A stretch of DNA of 64,000 bases from Hybos culiciformis (GCA_964007475.1 OZ023273.1:102670485-102734484); one strand, 5' to 3'. Shown: positions 1 through 11,550, counted from the stretch's first letter. The notes: a model not told the origin generated them from the letters alone. Numbers and translations: made by a program.

Positions 1-124
1 GAAAACTCTCTAGTGTAAACTTAAACTGTGTGGTTTCTCAGGAAATTTGCGGAATTTTTTTAATCTGCCATGTTTTTTTTTTGATTTGACAATTAGAATG
101 ACAGAACTTGAATTTCAAATTTTT
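1..124. repeat. Fragment of a palindrome-containing dispersed repeat
   Basis: Positions about 90-117 (a CAATTAGAATGACAG block followed by AACTTGAATTTCAAAT) recur in reverse orientation at about 24035-24065, so this edge of the window is the end of a dispersed repeat. No coding sequence was seen. The rest of the repeat lies outside the window. Confidence 0.5.
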
Positions 125-1732
125 GAAGTTTATACTTCTTTAGCGACGTTGGAAGAAATTTGGTAGAGGGTAAAATTCCATTTTCATATAGAATTTTTCT
201 GAGAATCGTCATCATTTTTCTGAGAATCGTCCGTCATCATTTTTCAAATGTTAAAAAAAAAAAACAAATCATAATTGGGTTCGAACCTGGCACCTTCAGA
301 CTTATTTTTTTATCAAAAAAATTATTTTCGATGAAATAAAGGTTAGTTGGCTTAAAATTTTGGGTAATAGTAGAAGGAGTAGGGTCCACCCGGCCCAAAA
401 AAAAATTTTTTTTTTGTTTTTAATTGTAAAAGTTACCTGTCGTTAAATGAACGTGGCCGGCATGAAAATTTTGGATCGGAGCAGGAGGCGAGGGGGTCTC
501 CTACCCAAAAAAGACCAAAAAATTTTTTTTAACAAAAAAATTATTTTCGATGAATAAAGGTTAGTTGGCTTAAAATTTTGGGTAGTAGAAGGAGGAGTAG
601 GGTCGACCCGGCCCAAAAAAAAATTTTTTTTTTGTTTTTAATTGTAAAAGTTACCTGTCGTTAAATGAACGTGGCCGGAATGAAAATTTTGGATCGGAGC
701 AGGAGGCGAGGGGGTCTCCTACCCAAAAAAGACCAACATTTTTTTTTTATCAAAAAAATTATTTTCGATGAAATAAAGGTTAGTTGGCGTAAAATTTTGG
801 GTAGTAGAAGGAGGAGTAGGGTCGACCCGGCCCAAAAAAAAATTTTATTTTATTTTTTAATTGTAAAAGTTACCTGTCGTTAAATGAACGTGGCCGGCAT
901 GAAAATTTTGGATCGGAGCAGGAGGCGAGTGGGTCTCCTACCCAAAAAAGACCAAAATTTTTTTTAACAAAAAAATTATTTTCGATGAAATAAAGGTTAG
1001 TTGGCTTAAAATTTTGCGTAGTAGTAGAAGGAGTAGGGTCCACCCGGCCCAAAAAAAAATTTTTTTTTTGTTTTTAATTGTAAAAGTTACCTGTCGTTAA
1101 ATGAACGTGGCCGGCATGAAAATTTTGGATCGGAGCAGGAGGCGAAAGGTCTCCTACCCAAAAAAGACCAAAATTTTTTTTTTATCAAAAAAATTATTTT
1201 CGATGAAATAAAGGTTAGTTGGCTTAAAATTTTAAGTAGTAGTAGAAGGAGTAGGGTCTACCCGGCCCAAAAAAAATATTTTTTTTATTTTTTTAATTGT
1301 AAAAGTTACCTGTCGTTCAATGAACGTGAGCGGCATGAAAATTTTGGATCGGAACAGGAGGCGAGGGGGTCTCCTACTCAAAAAAGACCAAAATTTTTTT
1401 TTTATAAAAAAAATTATTTTCGATGAAATAAAGGTTAGTTGGCTTAAAATTTTGGGTATTAGTATAAGGAGTAGGGTCCACCCGGCCCAAAAAAATTTTT
1501 ATTTTATTTTTTTAATTATAAACGTTACCTGTCGTTAAATGAACGTGGCCGGCATGAAAATTTTGGATCGGAGCAGGAGGGGGAGGGGGTCTCCTACCCA
1601 AAAAAGACCAACATTTTTTTTTTATCAAAAAAATTATTTTCGATGAAATAAAGGTTAGGTTTCTTAAAATTTTGGGTAGTAGTAGAAGGAGTAGGGTCGA
1701 CCCGGCCAAAAAAAAATTTTTATTTTATTTTT
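125..1732 (+). repeat. Helentron-like 5' module carrying a 218-bp tandem array
   Basis: Begins with the 14-bp palindrome GAAGTTTATACTTC (125-138) and TTTAGCGACG, the same start seen at 1733, 3547, 48111, 52337, 60704 and, inverted, 24656. A remnant of the tRNA-like module (B-box-like GGGTTCGAACC, reverse orientation) lies near 274-300. After it come about six copies of a 217-219 bp unit; the unit landmark ATGAACGTG starts at 447, 665, 884, 1101, 1320 and 1539. Each unit has long A and T runs flanking a G-rich core. Short open frames across the array simply repeat with the unit and are not genes. Confidence 0.75.
310..1710 (+). repeat. Tandem array, unit about 218 bp, about 6 copies
   Basis: Successive units begin with the block around ATTATTTTCGATGAA and contain GGGTCSACCCGGCCC and GGAGCAGGAGGCGAG. 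Spacing between equivalent positions is 218, 219, 217, 219 and 219 bases. Units differ by substitutions and homopolymer lengths. The array sits between two copies of the GAAGTTWATACTTC palindrome. No similar unit was seen elsewhere in the window. Confidence 0.85.
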
Positions 1733-1891
1733 GAAGTTAATACTTCTTTAGCGGCGTTTGATGAATTTTGGTAGAGGGTAAAAATCCATTTTCTTTGTAG
1801 AATTTTTCTCAGAATCGTCATCATTTTTCTCACAAAAATAAGAATAAAAATACTTATTTTTTTATTATATGTAAGAAACCCAAAATCATAT

Positions 1892-1963
1892 GGACAGTAT
1901 GGCTTAGTGGCTACAACATCAGACTGTAAGTCTGAAGGTGCCTGGTTCGATTCCCAATGACAA
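1892..1963 (+). other. tRNA-like module (Tyr-type anticodon arm) inside the repeat
   Basis: Visible parts are an A-box-like TGGCTTAGTGG (1900-1910), a perfect 5-bp anticodon stem TCAGA/TCTGA around the loop CTGTAAG (anticodon position GTA, tyrosine type) and a canonical B box GGTTCGATTCC (1944-1954). The acceptor and T stems do not pair well, so this is not a functional tRNA. It may be a relic SINE head or a Pol III promoter captured by the repeat. The same module with the same anticodon stem is in copy 2. Confidence 0.6.
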
Positions 1964-2019
1964 GATTTTTTAATTTCAAATATATGTATATATAGGGCCC
2001 AATATTACAAGCAAAAAAA

Positions 2020-3540
2020 GCTACGGTTAGGTCGTGCCGGAGCAAAATATACGAAATTTTTTTTTTTTAAATAGGTAGCTCCGGTGAAATTAAGATTATC
2101 TGAAAAAAAATTTTTGGGTGGGGAGCTACGGTTAGGTCGTGCCGGAGCAAAATATACGAAATTTTTTTTTTTTTTTTTCAAAATAGGAAGCTCCGGTGAA
2201 ATTAATATTACCTGAAAAAAAATTTTGGGTGGGGAGCTACGGTTAGGTCGTGCCGGAGCAAAATATACGAAAACATTTTTTTTTTTTTAAATAGGGAGCT
2301 CCGGTGAAATTAAGATTACCAGCCGAAAAATTTTGGGTGGGGAGCTACGGTTAGGTCGTGCCGGAGCAAAATAAACGAAAAAATTTTTTTTTTTTAATTG
2401 GTAGCTCCGGTGAAATTACTATTAACTGAAAAAAAATTTTTGGGTGGGGAGCTACGGTTAGGTCGTGCCGGAGCAAAATACACGAAATTTTTTTTTTTTT
2501 CAAAATAGGTAGCTCCGGGGAAATTAATATTAACTGAAAAAAATTTTTTGGGTGGGGAGCTACGGTTAGGTCGTGCCGGAGAAAAATATACGAAAATTTT
2601 TTTTTTTTTTAAATAGGTAGCTCCGGTGAAATTAATATTATTTGAAAAAAATTTTTTGGGTGGGGAGCTACGGTTAGGTCGTGCCGGAGCAAAATATACG
2701 AAAAATTTTTTTTTTTTAAATAAGTGAAATTAAGATTACCAGCCGAAAAATTTTGGGTGGGGAGCTACGGTTAGGTCGAGCCGGAGCAAAATAAACGAAA
2801 AAAATTTTTTTTTTTAATAGGTAGCTCCGGTGAAATTAATATTAACTGAAAAAAAATTTTTGGGTGGGAGCTACGGTTAGGTCGTGCAGGAGCAAAATAT
2901 ACGAAAATATTTTTTTTTAAATAGGAAGCTCTGGTGAAATGAATATTAACTGAAAAAAAATTTTTAGGTGGGGTTAGGTCGTGCTGGAGCAAAATATACG
3001 AAAAATTTTTTTTTTTTTTCAAAATAGGTAGCTCCGGTGAAATTAATATTGCCTGAAAAAAAATTTTGGGTGGAGAGCTACGGTTAGGTCGTGCCGGAGC
3101 AAAATATACGATTTTTTTTTTTTTTTTTAATTAGGTAGCTCTGGTGAAATTAAGATTACCAGACGAAAAATTTTTGGGCAGGGAGGTACGGTTAGGTCGT
3201 GCCGGAGCAAAATATACGAAAAATTTTTTTTTTCAAAATAGGTAGCTCCGGTGAAATTAATATTACCTGAAAAAAATTTTTTGTGTGGGGAGCTACGGTT
3301 AGGTCGTGCCGGAGTAAAATATACGAAAAATTATTTTTTCAAAATAGGTAGCTCCGGTGAAATTAATATTACCTGAAAAAAATTTTTGGTTCGGGAGCTA
3401 CAGTTAGGTCGTGCCGGAGCAAAATATACGAAAAAAAATTTTTTTTAATAGGTAGCTCCGGTGAAATTAAGATTACCTGAAAAAAAAATTTTGGATGGGG
3501 AGCTACGGTTAGGTCGTGCTGGAGCAAAATATACGAAAAT
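2020..3540 (+). repeat. Tandem array, unit about 106 bp, about 15 copies
   Basis: Each unit holds GGGTGGGGAGCTACGG, TTAGGTCGTGCCGGAGC, an AAAATATACGA block, an A/T homopolymer stretch and TAGGTAGCTCCGGTGAAATT. The motifs CCGGAGC and GCTCCGG in each unit can pair as a hairpin around the homopolymer spacer. Fifteen units were counted from the TACGGTTAGGTCG landmark, one of them truncated near 2960. Equivalent arrays occur in copies 2 to 5. Confidence 0.85.
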
Positions 3541-3712
3541 TTTTTTGAAGTTTATACTTCTTTAGCCGCGTTGTGTGTTTTTTTGGTAGAGGATAAAATA
3601 TTTTAATTTACATTTTGTACTCAGCAGCCCATCATTTGTAGCCACTGTTATTGAATATTTTAAATCTTTAAGTATAAACTTCTGTAGGCAGTTCTATGAC
3701 TGCTTCGTGTGT

Positions 3713-3844
3713 TTTTTTTTTGTTGTTGTGAATTTCAAATACACGCTCTGAGGCGTGTATTATTCAACAACAACAAAAAAAAAATTGAAATTTTACACTA
3801 ACAAAATACATTAGGAATTTGAAATTTTTAAATTTTATTAAGGA
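3713..3844. repeat. Palindrome-bearing repeat fragment
   Basis: A short foldback, AATACACGC / GCGTGTATT (about 3738-3762), flanked by (TTG)n and (CAA)n-like tracts, then ACACTAACAAAATACATTAG. The same blocks recur at 23930-24035 and 24245-24330 inside the hAT element, so this is a dispersed hairpin repeat next to copy 1. Confidence 0.55.
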
Positions 3845-6799
3845 TGAGCACTAATATTATTATTTGAGAACTAAATTTATAGTTATGACATGTAATCCTG
3901 TACGCCATATAGAAAATTTACATGCATATTTTTTTCCTTTAAAGATTTACAAAAATATTTGGAAATTAAATTCTTGAAGCTAAACATTATTAACACGTTG
4001 TTGAGGACTCAAGTTCGCTTTAGCTTCACATATTATTCTTCATTTATTTACTAACTTTATTTACTAAAATAAGATATATGAATAGTACGAGAATTTTCAC
4101 AACTTCTTTATTTTTACAAATTCTAATGAAAAATTTAATTTGTAATGTGCAAAATCAAGCTGAAAAGAAAATAATATTTCTTTTTTTTTTAATTTTCACT
4201 TATACAGATAAAGCTATATATTAAATTTCCAATGCTTCTAAGTCTTTTTGGTGTCATCGCCAGAAATTAAAGCTATAAAGAACACCTTTCTGATGCAGGT
4301 GAAATTAAATAAACAAAAAATAATTAATATAGCTTCTGCATTAAATATAATTTACTATAAAGTTGGTAATTCTGCTTTTTATTTTTTAGTGTTAATTTCT
4401 TTTATACTAAAAAACTTTGTCGTATGTATGTTTTAAGGGAAAAACACCACAATAAATCAAATACCAAAATAAATCTTTCTGTTTTCGCCTTCTAATGGGA
4501 AGTAGTTTATATTCTATTAATGTAAAAATATCATGCAATAGCCTAGAGCTTTTCAACTTAAAGGCGTTCAATTTTCGATAATTTTTTTTTATGTTTTTCA
4601 ATACGGGTGTAATTCACAAGACTTTTAGTCATCGTCCATATTCTCAAACAATGAGTTTTAAGAAGGAACTTAAGACTTTTTGGTTATAAGATTATCATGG
4701 TTTACGAATTAGTAGTAAGGAAGTAAGTACCTCTAAAATAATAATTACACATGATATAATGTGAGCATATATGAACAACATATGAACTTGCGCTACAAAT
4801 TAAATGTCTAATGTACTTTGTTTTAGGGAACATAAGTTTTTTTACAACTTCTGTTTCAATTAAAAAAAACATGTATCGTCGTTATTAATTATTAAATTCA
4901 TTATTCATAAAGAAAATTTCAATCAGAATTATAAAATAACTTACGTACAAATTAACTACCTAAAAATTAATAATATGTGCTTGAAATTGATTATTTAAAA
5001 AAAAAAGAATTTAAATCTGTAAATAGTAAGTAGTATTTCAGTGAACATTTTGGAACTAAATGTAAAAACTTTGCAGCCAAATTAAAATTTATTAAATTGC
5101 TATGTCTAGTCGTCTAGACTTGCTTAAAAACTTAAAACAAAAATATAAAAATATAAACATGAACTTTTCCGATGCTAAAAAACTGATATTAAGTCATTTG
5201 AAAATATACCTTTAATTATAAAACTTATACAATAAAAACTTTTCCTTATTACTTTTTCTTTCATAATTTCTTGATTTTATATATGATTTGTAAATATTTT
5301 TCGTACATTGTTTTTTCTTATTATATGCATGTATCAATGAAATTATTTCACGTACAAATTTTGATTGAAATTTTTATAATTTGAATTTGATCAGAAAAAT
5401 CTTAAATTTTATATATAAATAGATACTTTGATACGTAGATACTTTGTGTTTAATATATGTTGAAAAACTTTTTTTTTTAAATTATCTTTGTTATGCTCCA
5501 AATTTTACCGGATGTAATTTTCTTGAAAAAAATAAAATAAAAATTTTGCGCGCATTTGAATTAAATCATGACATTAAATTTTGTTGAAGCATTTATCGAA
5601 ATAAAAATATTTATTTTTATTGATGTTACGCCCGCCTGCACAACATTAAATGCTCTTTTATTTCATCTTATATATTTATCGAAAATCATCACGTTTGCTT
5701 TATTAGTCAAAACATAAAGATTAATTTAAATAATTTTTAATGCTATATTTATATATGTATGTATGTAAATAGACGATTAATGCAAAGAAGTTCTAAACTT
5801 TAAATCAGCCTGTTGCAATATCAAAATCAAAATTAAACTGAAATTGGACTTTGGCCACAAATAAAGTTATTATAATTGATTATTCTAGTCTCCGCAGAAC
5901 ACTCTAAAAATCTTAAGAATAGTTCATTGGTTTGATCAAAATAAATTTTCAAAATATTCTTTAAAAAAAATGACTAGATCTTTCCCATCTTAAAAAAATG
6001 ACTAGATCTTTCCCATCTTAATTATTTTCTTAACAAATATTAATTATGCTATTAAATAATTTTGAAATTCTTTTGAATTAAAATGAAAATATGTACTTAA
6101 ATTTATTTTGATTAATTTATCAATTTCTATGCAAAGAGCAACAAAATGAAGTGATTTGCATAAACACCTTAAAAAATAACTAAATAATATTTGTTTATTC
6201 AAATGCTATAGGGAAGAAAAGATTAATGTCAATATCAAAAGAAAATTATTTCAATGCTTTTCTGATTTTGAAAACAAAAACACAAATTTAGAATATTTAT
6301 TTTTGTGTTATTCTGAATCTTTATTTTTTTATTTAATTCCACTACTCAATGTTAGATTTCAATTTATTAACGATGTTGCTACATAATTTGCATTATATAT
6401 ATAGATTTACCAGCATTAAATTCAGTCTGGTACAATAAGTAGTCACATCAGATTTTTTAAAACATATTTAACCTTATAATATTAACATATAATTGCGATG
6501 AAATGGATGAAAAAAAAAGAATCTTAAATATTATCATATTTCATAGTCCAGAAATAATTTTTGCTTTCATCTTTCAATTTATAATAATTAATTATAAGGG
6601 AAATTATATATTAAAAACAAGAATCATAGATTAAGTTAATAAAAAAAATGATTTTTATATCAATTCATAATATTTTGTTATTTGTTTACCAAAATAAAGA
6701 AAATAAATCGTAATCAAAGTCATAATGACAAATTATCCTGAACGAAGTGGCACAGTTCTTCTGGGGCATTATATTTGTATATCTATAAAGGATAATTTA
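3845..6799. other. AT-rich DNA without recognisable genes
   Basis: No supported coding exon or transposon border was found. Short open frames near 4250-4600 have low-complexity, AT-driven composition and no recognisable domain. The only clear structure is the 28-bp tandem duplication at 5963-6020. It may be intergenic or intronic. Confidence 0.5.
5963..6020 (+). repeat. 28-bp perfect tandem duplication
   Basis: Two adjacent identical copies of an A-run followed by TGACTAGATCTTTCCCATCT, offset by 28 bases. No terminal inverted repeats were seen, so a local slippage or duplication event is the simplest reading. Confidence 0.85.
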
Positions 6800-6887
6800 T
6801 TTTAATGGGCATGTGATCGGTATGTTGTATTTAGTACCATAGAATTTAGATCACTAAATGGAATATTATATGCGTCAATATACATGC

Positions 6888-6965
6888 AATCATTTAGATG
6901 CATCAGCGTGAATAATGAAATCATTTAGATGCATCAGCGTGAATAATGAAATCATTTAGATGTTT
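6888..6965 (+). repeat. 31-bp minisatellite inside B1
   Basis: Two full and one partial copy of ATCATTTAGATGCATCAGCG followed by TGAATAATGAA. The inverted copy B2 has four units at about 15950-16050, so unit number differs between copies of the same family. Confidence 0.85.
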
Positions 6966-6987
6966 CGTATTGAATATTGAGTAATAC

Positions 6988-7204
6988 CATAGATTAAGAA
7001 TATACATAGATTCTTAGCTTCATACGACATTATTTTTGGTATTTTTATGTGAATGTGTTAGTAAAACAAAATAAAATACGTGATAATTATCAATATATGA
7101 AACGAATTTTATTTAGTTTTACTAACACCTTCACATAAAAATACCAAAAAAGACTGAAAAAATGTTGTATGAAGCTATAAATCTTTCTGTATTCTTAATC
7201 TATG
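6988..7204. mobile_element. Foldback MITE nested in B1
   Basis: Two inverted arms of about 100 bp each: CATAGATTAAGAATA at the left and TATTCTTAATCTATG at the right, with GTGAATGTGTTAGTAAAAC facing GTTTTACTAACACCTTCAC inside. Direct repeats GTAATAC flank it (6981-6987 and 7205-7211). Other B copies (16940-16985, 46665-46705) read through this point without the insert, which supports insertion. Exact end and duplication length are ambiguous by one or two bases because the flank is itself symmetrical. Confidence 0.7.
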
Positions 7205-7550
7205 GTAATACCTAAACAAAAATAATATCACTCACAATATTTCAATACAAACAAATACCAACAAAAAATGAAAAAAAAAATTTGTTTATCAACTTTTGTT
7301 TTTTTTTTTGCATTGCAAATGTATAGACTGCAACTACCTCTCACATGCACATTAAAACAGTATATTAGATATGTAAACAAAATTTGTAATACAACTCGTT
7401 CTGTATTTACACAAAAACACATAGACACTGTTAATTTATATCACTCGACCTAACGGTCTCGTGATATAAGTATTGACTCGTGTCAATGTGTTTTTGTGTA
7501 TACACAACTCGTAATTAATAACAAATTTAGTTAACATATATAATAATCTA

Positions 7551-8741
7551 CTATTACTTTCTTCCTTTTTTTGGTGTATATTTTTTTTTGTTATTATTAA
7601 TTTTATTTTATTTTTTTTATTCGATTCAAAAACTTTGTTCCAATTAAGTTATGTTTGTCTGCTACAGAAAATTGTTCTCTTTGGAATCATAAATTTTATT
7701 TTACATAAAAGACCTGTCACCTTTTTGTCTCGCACAAAAAAAAAACGATTTTATTTTGCATAAAGTCTATGTAAACATGAGAGGATTAAAGCAAAAAAAA
7801 AGTAATGTTCGAACAAACTATAGAACTTTTTTGATAGCACTATGACACAGAATTATAATACTATACTGATCATAATTGTAAGTTACTGAAGATTTGTAAG
7901 CATTTGTACAAATCTTAACCGCATTATTTGGACAATCCTAACAACTGTTTATTCCATGACAAATTTTAATTTCATTGAAAACTTCAAAGACAGCAGTGCT
8001 AATCGATAACCAGAAAAAGAAAAATTATATATTTTGCATATTTTCGGATTTGAACTAATTATTATTGTTATAGTAGTTGCAATCAAGAAAAAGATTGTTT
8101 ATTATCCTTAAATGATATCATAAAGACTCAACCTTATAAAAAATTCAGGAAGTTTCACTAATAAAAAGAGAAAAGAAAATATTTATATATCCTGCGGGCA
8201 TCATATTTTTTCATTTAATAATGTCGCTGTTGAAATAAAATATTTTATTTTATCTTTTACACTGAAACATTTGAATTGAAAATTTAATTTTCTTATTTCG
8301 GATAATAATTTATAATAAATACCTAATTAAACTATTTAGTATATTTTTCTAATTAAGTTGAAAATAGAAATTGGTATAAGGAAGTTATTAGAGCTTTAAA
8401 TATTAATCATTCAGATTGTTTGTCGTGGTGGATATTTAAAGCAATAATCCAAGCAACAATTTTCATCCTTAGTCTATAACTTCGAATGTACATAAATATA
8501 TGTAAATCAAAAGTTAATATTGACCAAAAAAAGGTAAACATGAAATTAGTTAACTCTCAGAGCACGTCAGCACAAAACATTCTAATAAACCACTTAAACT
8601 CTTCAATTGTCTTTAAAAAGGAATTTATCCTTAATTCAATGTCATAATTTTGAAATTATTTTTAATATTATATTATGAAGGAATTAAAATTTATTTAATT
8701 AATTTTTCCGTCAACTTTGTACAATATATCAAAACATAACT
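7551..8741. other. AT-rich DNA, nothing recognised
   Basis: No coding exon, RNA gene or repeat border was seen on either strand. Composition is AT-rich with short homopolymer runs. Confidence 0.5.
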
Positions 8742-9042
8742 ACACTCTAGAAAGTTTTTGATGTAAAATTACCACGATTATCGATGGCAATTTATTACCA
8801 TCGATAATCATGGTAAATTTACTCTGCATGTGTAACACAAAATATTTACGCATTTTGGTGTAACGTGAAATTACTCTAGAAAAGAATTATTTTACATCAA
8901 AGTTTACACGAAATTAACGCAAAATTACTTCCAATAGAGAAAATTTAAACATAAAATTGTAATTAAACAAAAATTACGCCAAAAGGTTGAATTTGAATTT
9001 ACACCAAAAAAACGTAAAAAATTTTTAAATTTTAATACTGAG

Positions 9043-9105
9043 TGGTAGCGTTGGCCGATTGCAATGCTAAGGACGCAGGATCGAATCCCGAAGACGGCAT
9101 AAGAA
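9043..9105 (+). other. tRNA-like arm (left)
   Basis: Contains GAGTGGTAGCGTTGG (A-box-like) and GGATCGAATCCC (B-box-like). The anticodon arm is not convincingly paired, so it is not a working tRNA. It is repeated in inverted orientation at about 9335-9405. Confidence 0.45.
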
Positions 9106-9109
9106 AAAT

Positions 9110-9330
9110 TAAATAAAATTTTTTTTTACATATTTTTTTTTTTTTAATTTTTTTTTTTTTGGAATTTTTCAATTTTTTTAATTTTTTTTTTTTTTCATTT
9201 TTTATTTTTTGGATTTTTATTTTTTTTTTTAATTTTTTTTTTGATTTTTTATTTAATTTTTAATTTTTTTATTATTATTTTTTTTTCTAATTTTTTTATT
9301 ATTATTTTTTTTTTCAATTTCTTCTTATTG
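9110..9330. repeat. T-rich low-complexity spacer
   Basis: Almost entirely T runs broken by AATTTT and GGATTTT. It lies between the tRNA-like arms. Length here is likely unreliable in any assembly. Confidence 0.8.
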
Positions 9331-9334
9331 AATT

Positions 9335-9405
9335 TTTCTTATGCCGTCGTCTTTGGGATTCGAACCTGCGTTGCAATCAGCCAACACTAACACTCAGCCA
9401 CGGTA
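9335..9405 (-). other. tRNA-like arm (right, inverted)
   Basis: Reverse complement of the left arm with several differences: GGGATTCGAACCTGCG (B-box-like complement) and CACTCAGCCACGG. It forms a long stem with the left arm across about 230 bases of T-rich spacer. Confidence 0.45.
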
Positions 9406-9942
9406 TTGAAATTTAAAAACTATATAAAATAGCAAATATAAATTTGGTATACACATTTTCTGAGTGGTGTGTTTGCGATTTACGACTCTGATGTACTTTT
9501 TTAAATCCCAGAGTTTAAATTTACACCTTGAGTGTACACATTAAACTACAGAGTTTAAGTTTACACTGGAGGGTCTATACATTAAACCATAGAATGTATA
9601 GAGCATAGAGTACAACAGTATTAAACCACAGAGATTAAGTTTACACCAGAGAGTTTTCATTATTGAACCACAGGTGTAAATTTAGACCAAGAGTGTACAA
9701 TGTTAAGCAACAAAGCGTATGCTTACAAAACGGCGTATATATTTTTACGACGAATAAATTTACCCTTATTTTTAATGTAAAAAATACACAACTCGTACAA
9801 TTTTACTAGTTTTTGTTATTTTTATTTTTTTTACGCCTTTATCAGCTGAATCTTAAATAACGAGGGTAATATTACATCAAAAATTACCATTATAATCGAC
9901 GTAAAACTACGACCAAAACTATCGATTTTCTAGAGTGTAACT

Positions 9943-11084
9943 TTCACCCTATATTTACCTTATTATTATAAAAAAAATATCCTTTGACTTCAGAATTAGA
10001 TTATTTTTTATCTTTTTGAAGTAAAAAAAAAAACCCTAGGGTTGTTTAAAAAATGAACTATGTACATTAAAATTTCCACAACATGGATTTTAACATTGAA
10101 AGCTACATTTCTCATTTGGCATACAAATATAAATATATATCAACTTATCATAGTCATTAATAAAAAAAAATTCTGTTATATACGAGTTGAAGTTAATTTT
10201 ACACAAACTAAACTGTAATGATAATTATCGAACAGATTTAAACAATTATGGAGGTTCGGCATAAAAATTAAGTGATTCCGCTTTTACTTTATTGACTATT
10301 TTAATAATCTTCAGACTTCGAGACTTCAATGTAAGTCTACAATTATGTATCTATGAACAATGTAGAATGTGTCTGGAAAAATATTTTACGATATACATAT
10401 TTATAAAAATTTCGTTTAAATTCAATTATAAAAAGGTATTTTATTACCCAAATAATAATGATAAGAACAAAATAAAAATATATGTATTTAAAAACAAATA
10501 ATCTTTTCTACATATATCATCATACGTTTATCAAATATTGTTGGACTGTCCCCTTTTGAAAAATAAAAACAGTTTCATCATAAACTGATAATAATATTTT
10601 TTTTCCATTATTTAACTTTATTTTCCTTCCTTAATTAAAAATTTTGCCTTTGTGTAAAAAATTTGACAGATAAAAGTTGGGACTTTGGGAGTAGATTTAA
10701 AAAATATTTTTGGAAAATATACCTATACGTACCTAAATAATCCGAAAAATGGTTAATTGAAAATTTGTTCACTTTTTGACTTTTAACCTTTGAATAACCG
10801 CAGTGAAAATTGTATTTTACATTTTATCTTGACTCCAATTCGGTTTCATTGACTAAAAGCTGTGTTAGGAAAATTCATAACAGCTCAGCTGAATTCATTA
10901 GTAGGTAACCAAATTACTGAAAAATTCAAACAATTTGCATTTGTTTTGCCAACAGCTTCAATACGTCAGCAACAACAACAGTTCGAGGTTAGACTTCTTT
11001 AAAGAATCTAGAACAAAAGTTAACTTGAGAGAATTAGAAAAGGTGTTCAAAAAGTTTCGTAAAGTTCTTAGTAATAAACTAAAC
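9943..11084. other. AT-rich DNA, nothing recognised
   Basis: No exon, RNA gene or repeat border seen. The open frame at about 10292-10501 has AT-driven composition and no recognisable domain. Confidence 0.5.
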
Positions 11085-11400
11085 CAGGGGCGGATTTACA
11101 AATATGCCGCCCTTACGCACAATTACAAAAATGTCGAAAAAAACACATTTAAAAAAGATAGCTTTAACCGATTCTTAAAAATTGTATACTTTTTTAAAGT
11201 ATGAAAAATCTAAATTAAACTTTAAAATAATCTAAAACGGCTTTTCAATAAAATTTTGGGATAAAAATATTTTGGACCGAGCAAGTCCTCTTAAATAAAA
11301 TCTTTATGAATTTGTTTTGGTTTTTAACGTTTCATATTTTTATACAATTGCCGAAAAATAATTTTTATGAAATTTTGCCGCCCATTAAACCATGGATTAT
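11085..11400 (+). mobile_element. Degraded hAT-like non-autonomous element
   Basis: Begins CAGGGGCGGATTTACA, a terminus typical of hAT non-autonomous elements. The mirror terminus TGTAAATCCGCCCCTG ends at 25689, so the two are copies of one family in opposite orientation. The 3' side (GCCGCCCATTAAA, about 11380) also matches the other copy in part. The far end and target duplication are not clear. Confidence 0.5.
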
Positions 11401-11550
11401 TTGTATATTGGTAACAAAATAAGGTCTATTGTGGAAGAACTTTTTATTTTAAACCGACTCTTTGGTCAGTTTTTGACTTTTGACCAACAAACTCTTTAAA
11501 TCTTAAATCAGTTAATAAATTCATATTTCGTCAAGGTCTATATGTTAGAA

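Larger units (their letters stand above)
1733..3712 (+). mobile_element. Modular Helentron/HINE-like repeat, copy 1 (15-unit array)
   Basis: Order of parts: terminal palindrome GAAGTTAATACTTC (1733-1746) with TTTAGCGGCG; a 150-bp unique part; a tRNA-like module (about 1892-1963); a junction containing GGGCCCAATATTAC; a 15-unit tandem array (2020-3540); a second palindrome GAAGTTTATACTTC (3547-3560); and a 3' arm ending CTGCTTCGTGTGT (about 3700-3712). Copy 2 (24657 to 19153, inverted) has the same order. Copies 3-5 have both arms of the 3' hairpin; this copy has only one. There is no coding capacity. Terminal palindromes, internal tandem units and a 3' hairpin recall non-autonomous Helentrons (HINE/DINE-1 type); that class call is inference. 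Confidence 0.65.
6800..7550 (+). repeat. Family-B dispersed repeat, copy B1
   Basis: Starts TTTTAATGGGCATGT and ends near AACATATATAATAATCTA. It carries a 31-bp minisatellite (about 6888-6965), a nested foldback element (6988-7204), a CTACCTCTCACATGCACATT block and a long palindrome near the 3' side (about 7405-7505: TTTACACAAAAACACAT ... ATGTGTTTTTGTGTATACA around CACTCGACC/GGTCTCGTG). Copies: inverted at 15632-16140, direct at 16825-18085, 46480-46901 and 49274-51676. The open frames on both strands here are palindrome shadows, not genes. The transposon class is unknown. Confidence 0.7.
8742..9938. mobile_element. Non-autonomous DNA transposon with inverted tRNA-like arms
   Basis: Termini ACACTCTAGAAA (8742) and TTTCTAGAGTGT (9938), flanked by AACT at 8738-8741 and 9939-9942, fit a 4-bp target duplication. 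Inside, an inverted pair of tRNA-like sequences (about 9043-9105 and 9335-9405) faces across a T-rich low-complexity spacer. An ATCGAT-centred palindrome (8770-8815) and a degenerate repeat series with TTTACACC and TTAAACCACAG motifs (9500-9730) follow. There is no transposase. Several DNA transposon superfamilies make 4-bp duplications, so the class is left open. Confidence 0.65.

Noticed and set aside
665..1709. Several 60-72-residue open frames on both strands
   Set aside because: They recur with the 218-bp unit and reflect the repeat, not protein coding.
1892..1963. Functional tRNA-Tyr gene
   Set aside because: Acceptor and T stems do not pair and the sequence is repeated inside a transposon-like element; kept only as a tRNA-like module.
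2771..3022. 83-residue minus-strand open frame
   Set aside because: Lies inside the 106-bp array and its sequence repeats internally with the unit.
6888..6965. CRISPR-like direct repeats
   Set aside because: Units are adjacent without spacers and lie inside an insect dispersed repeat.
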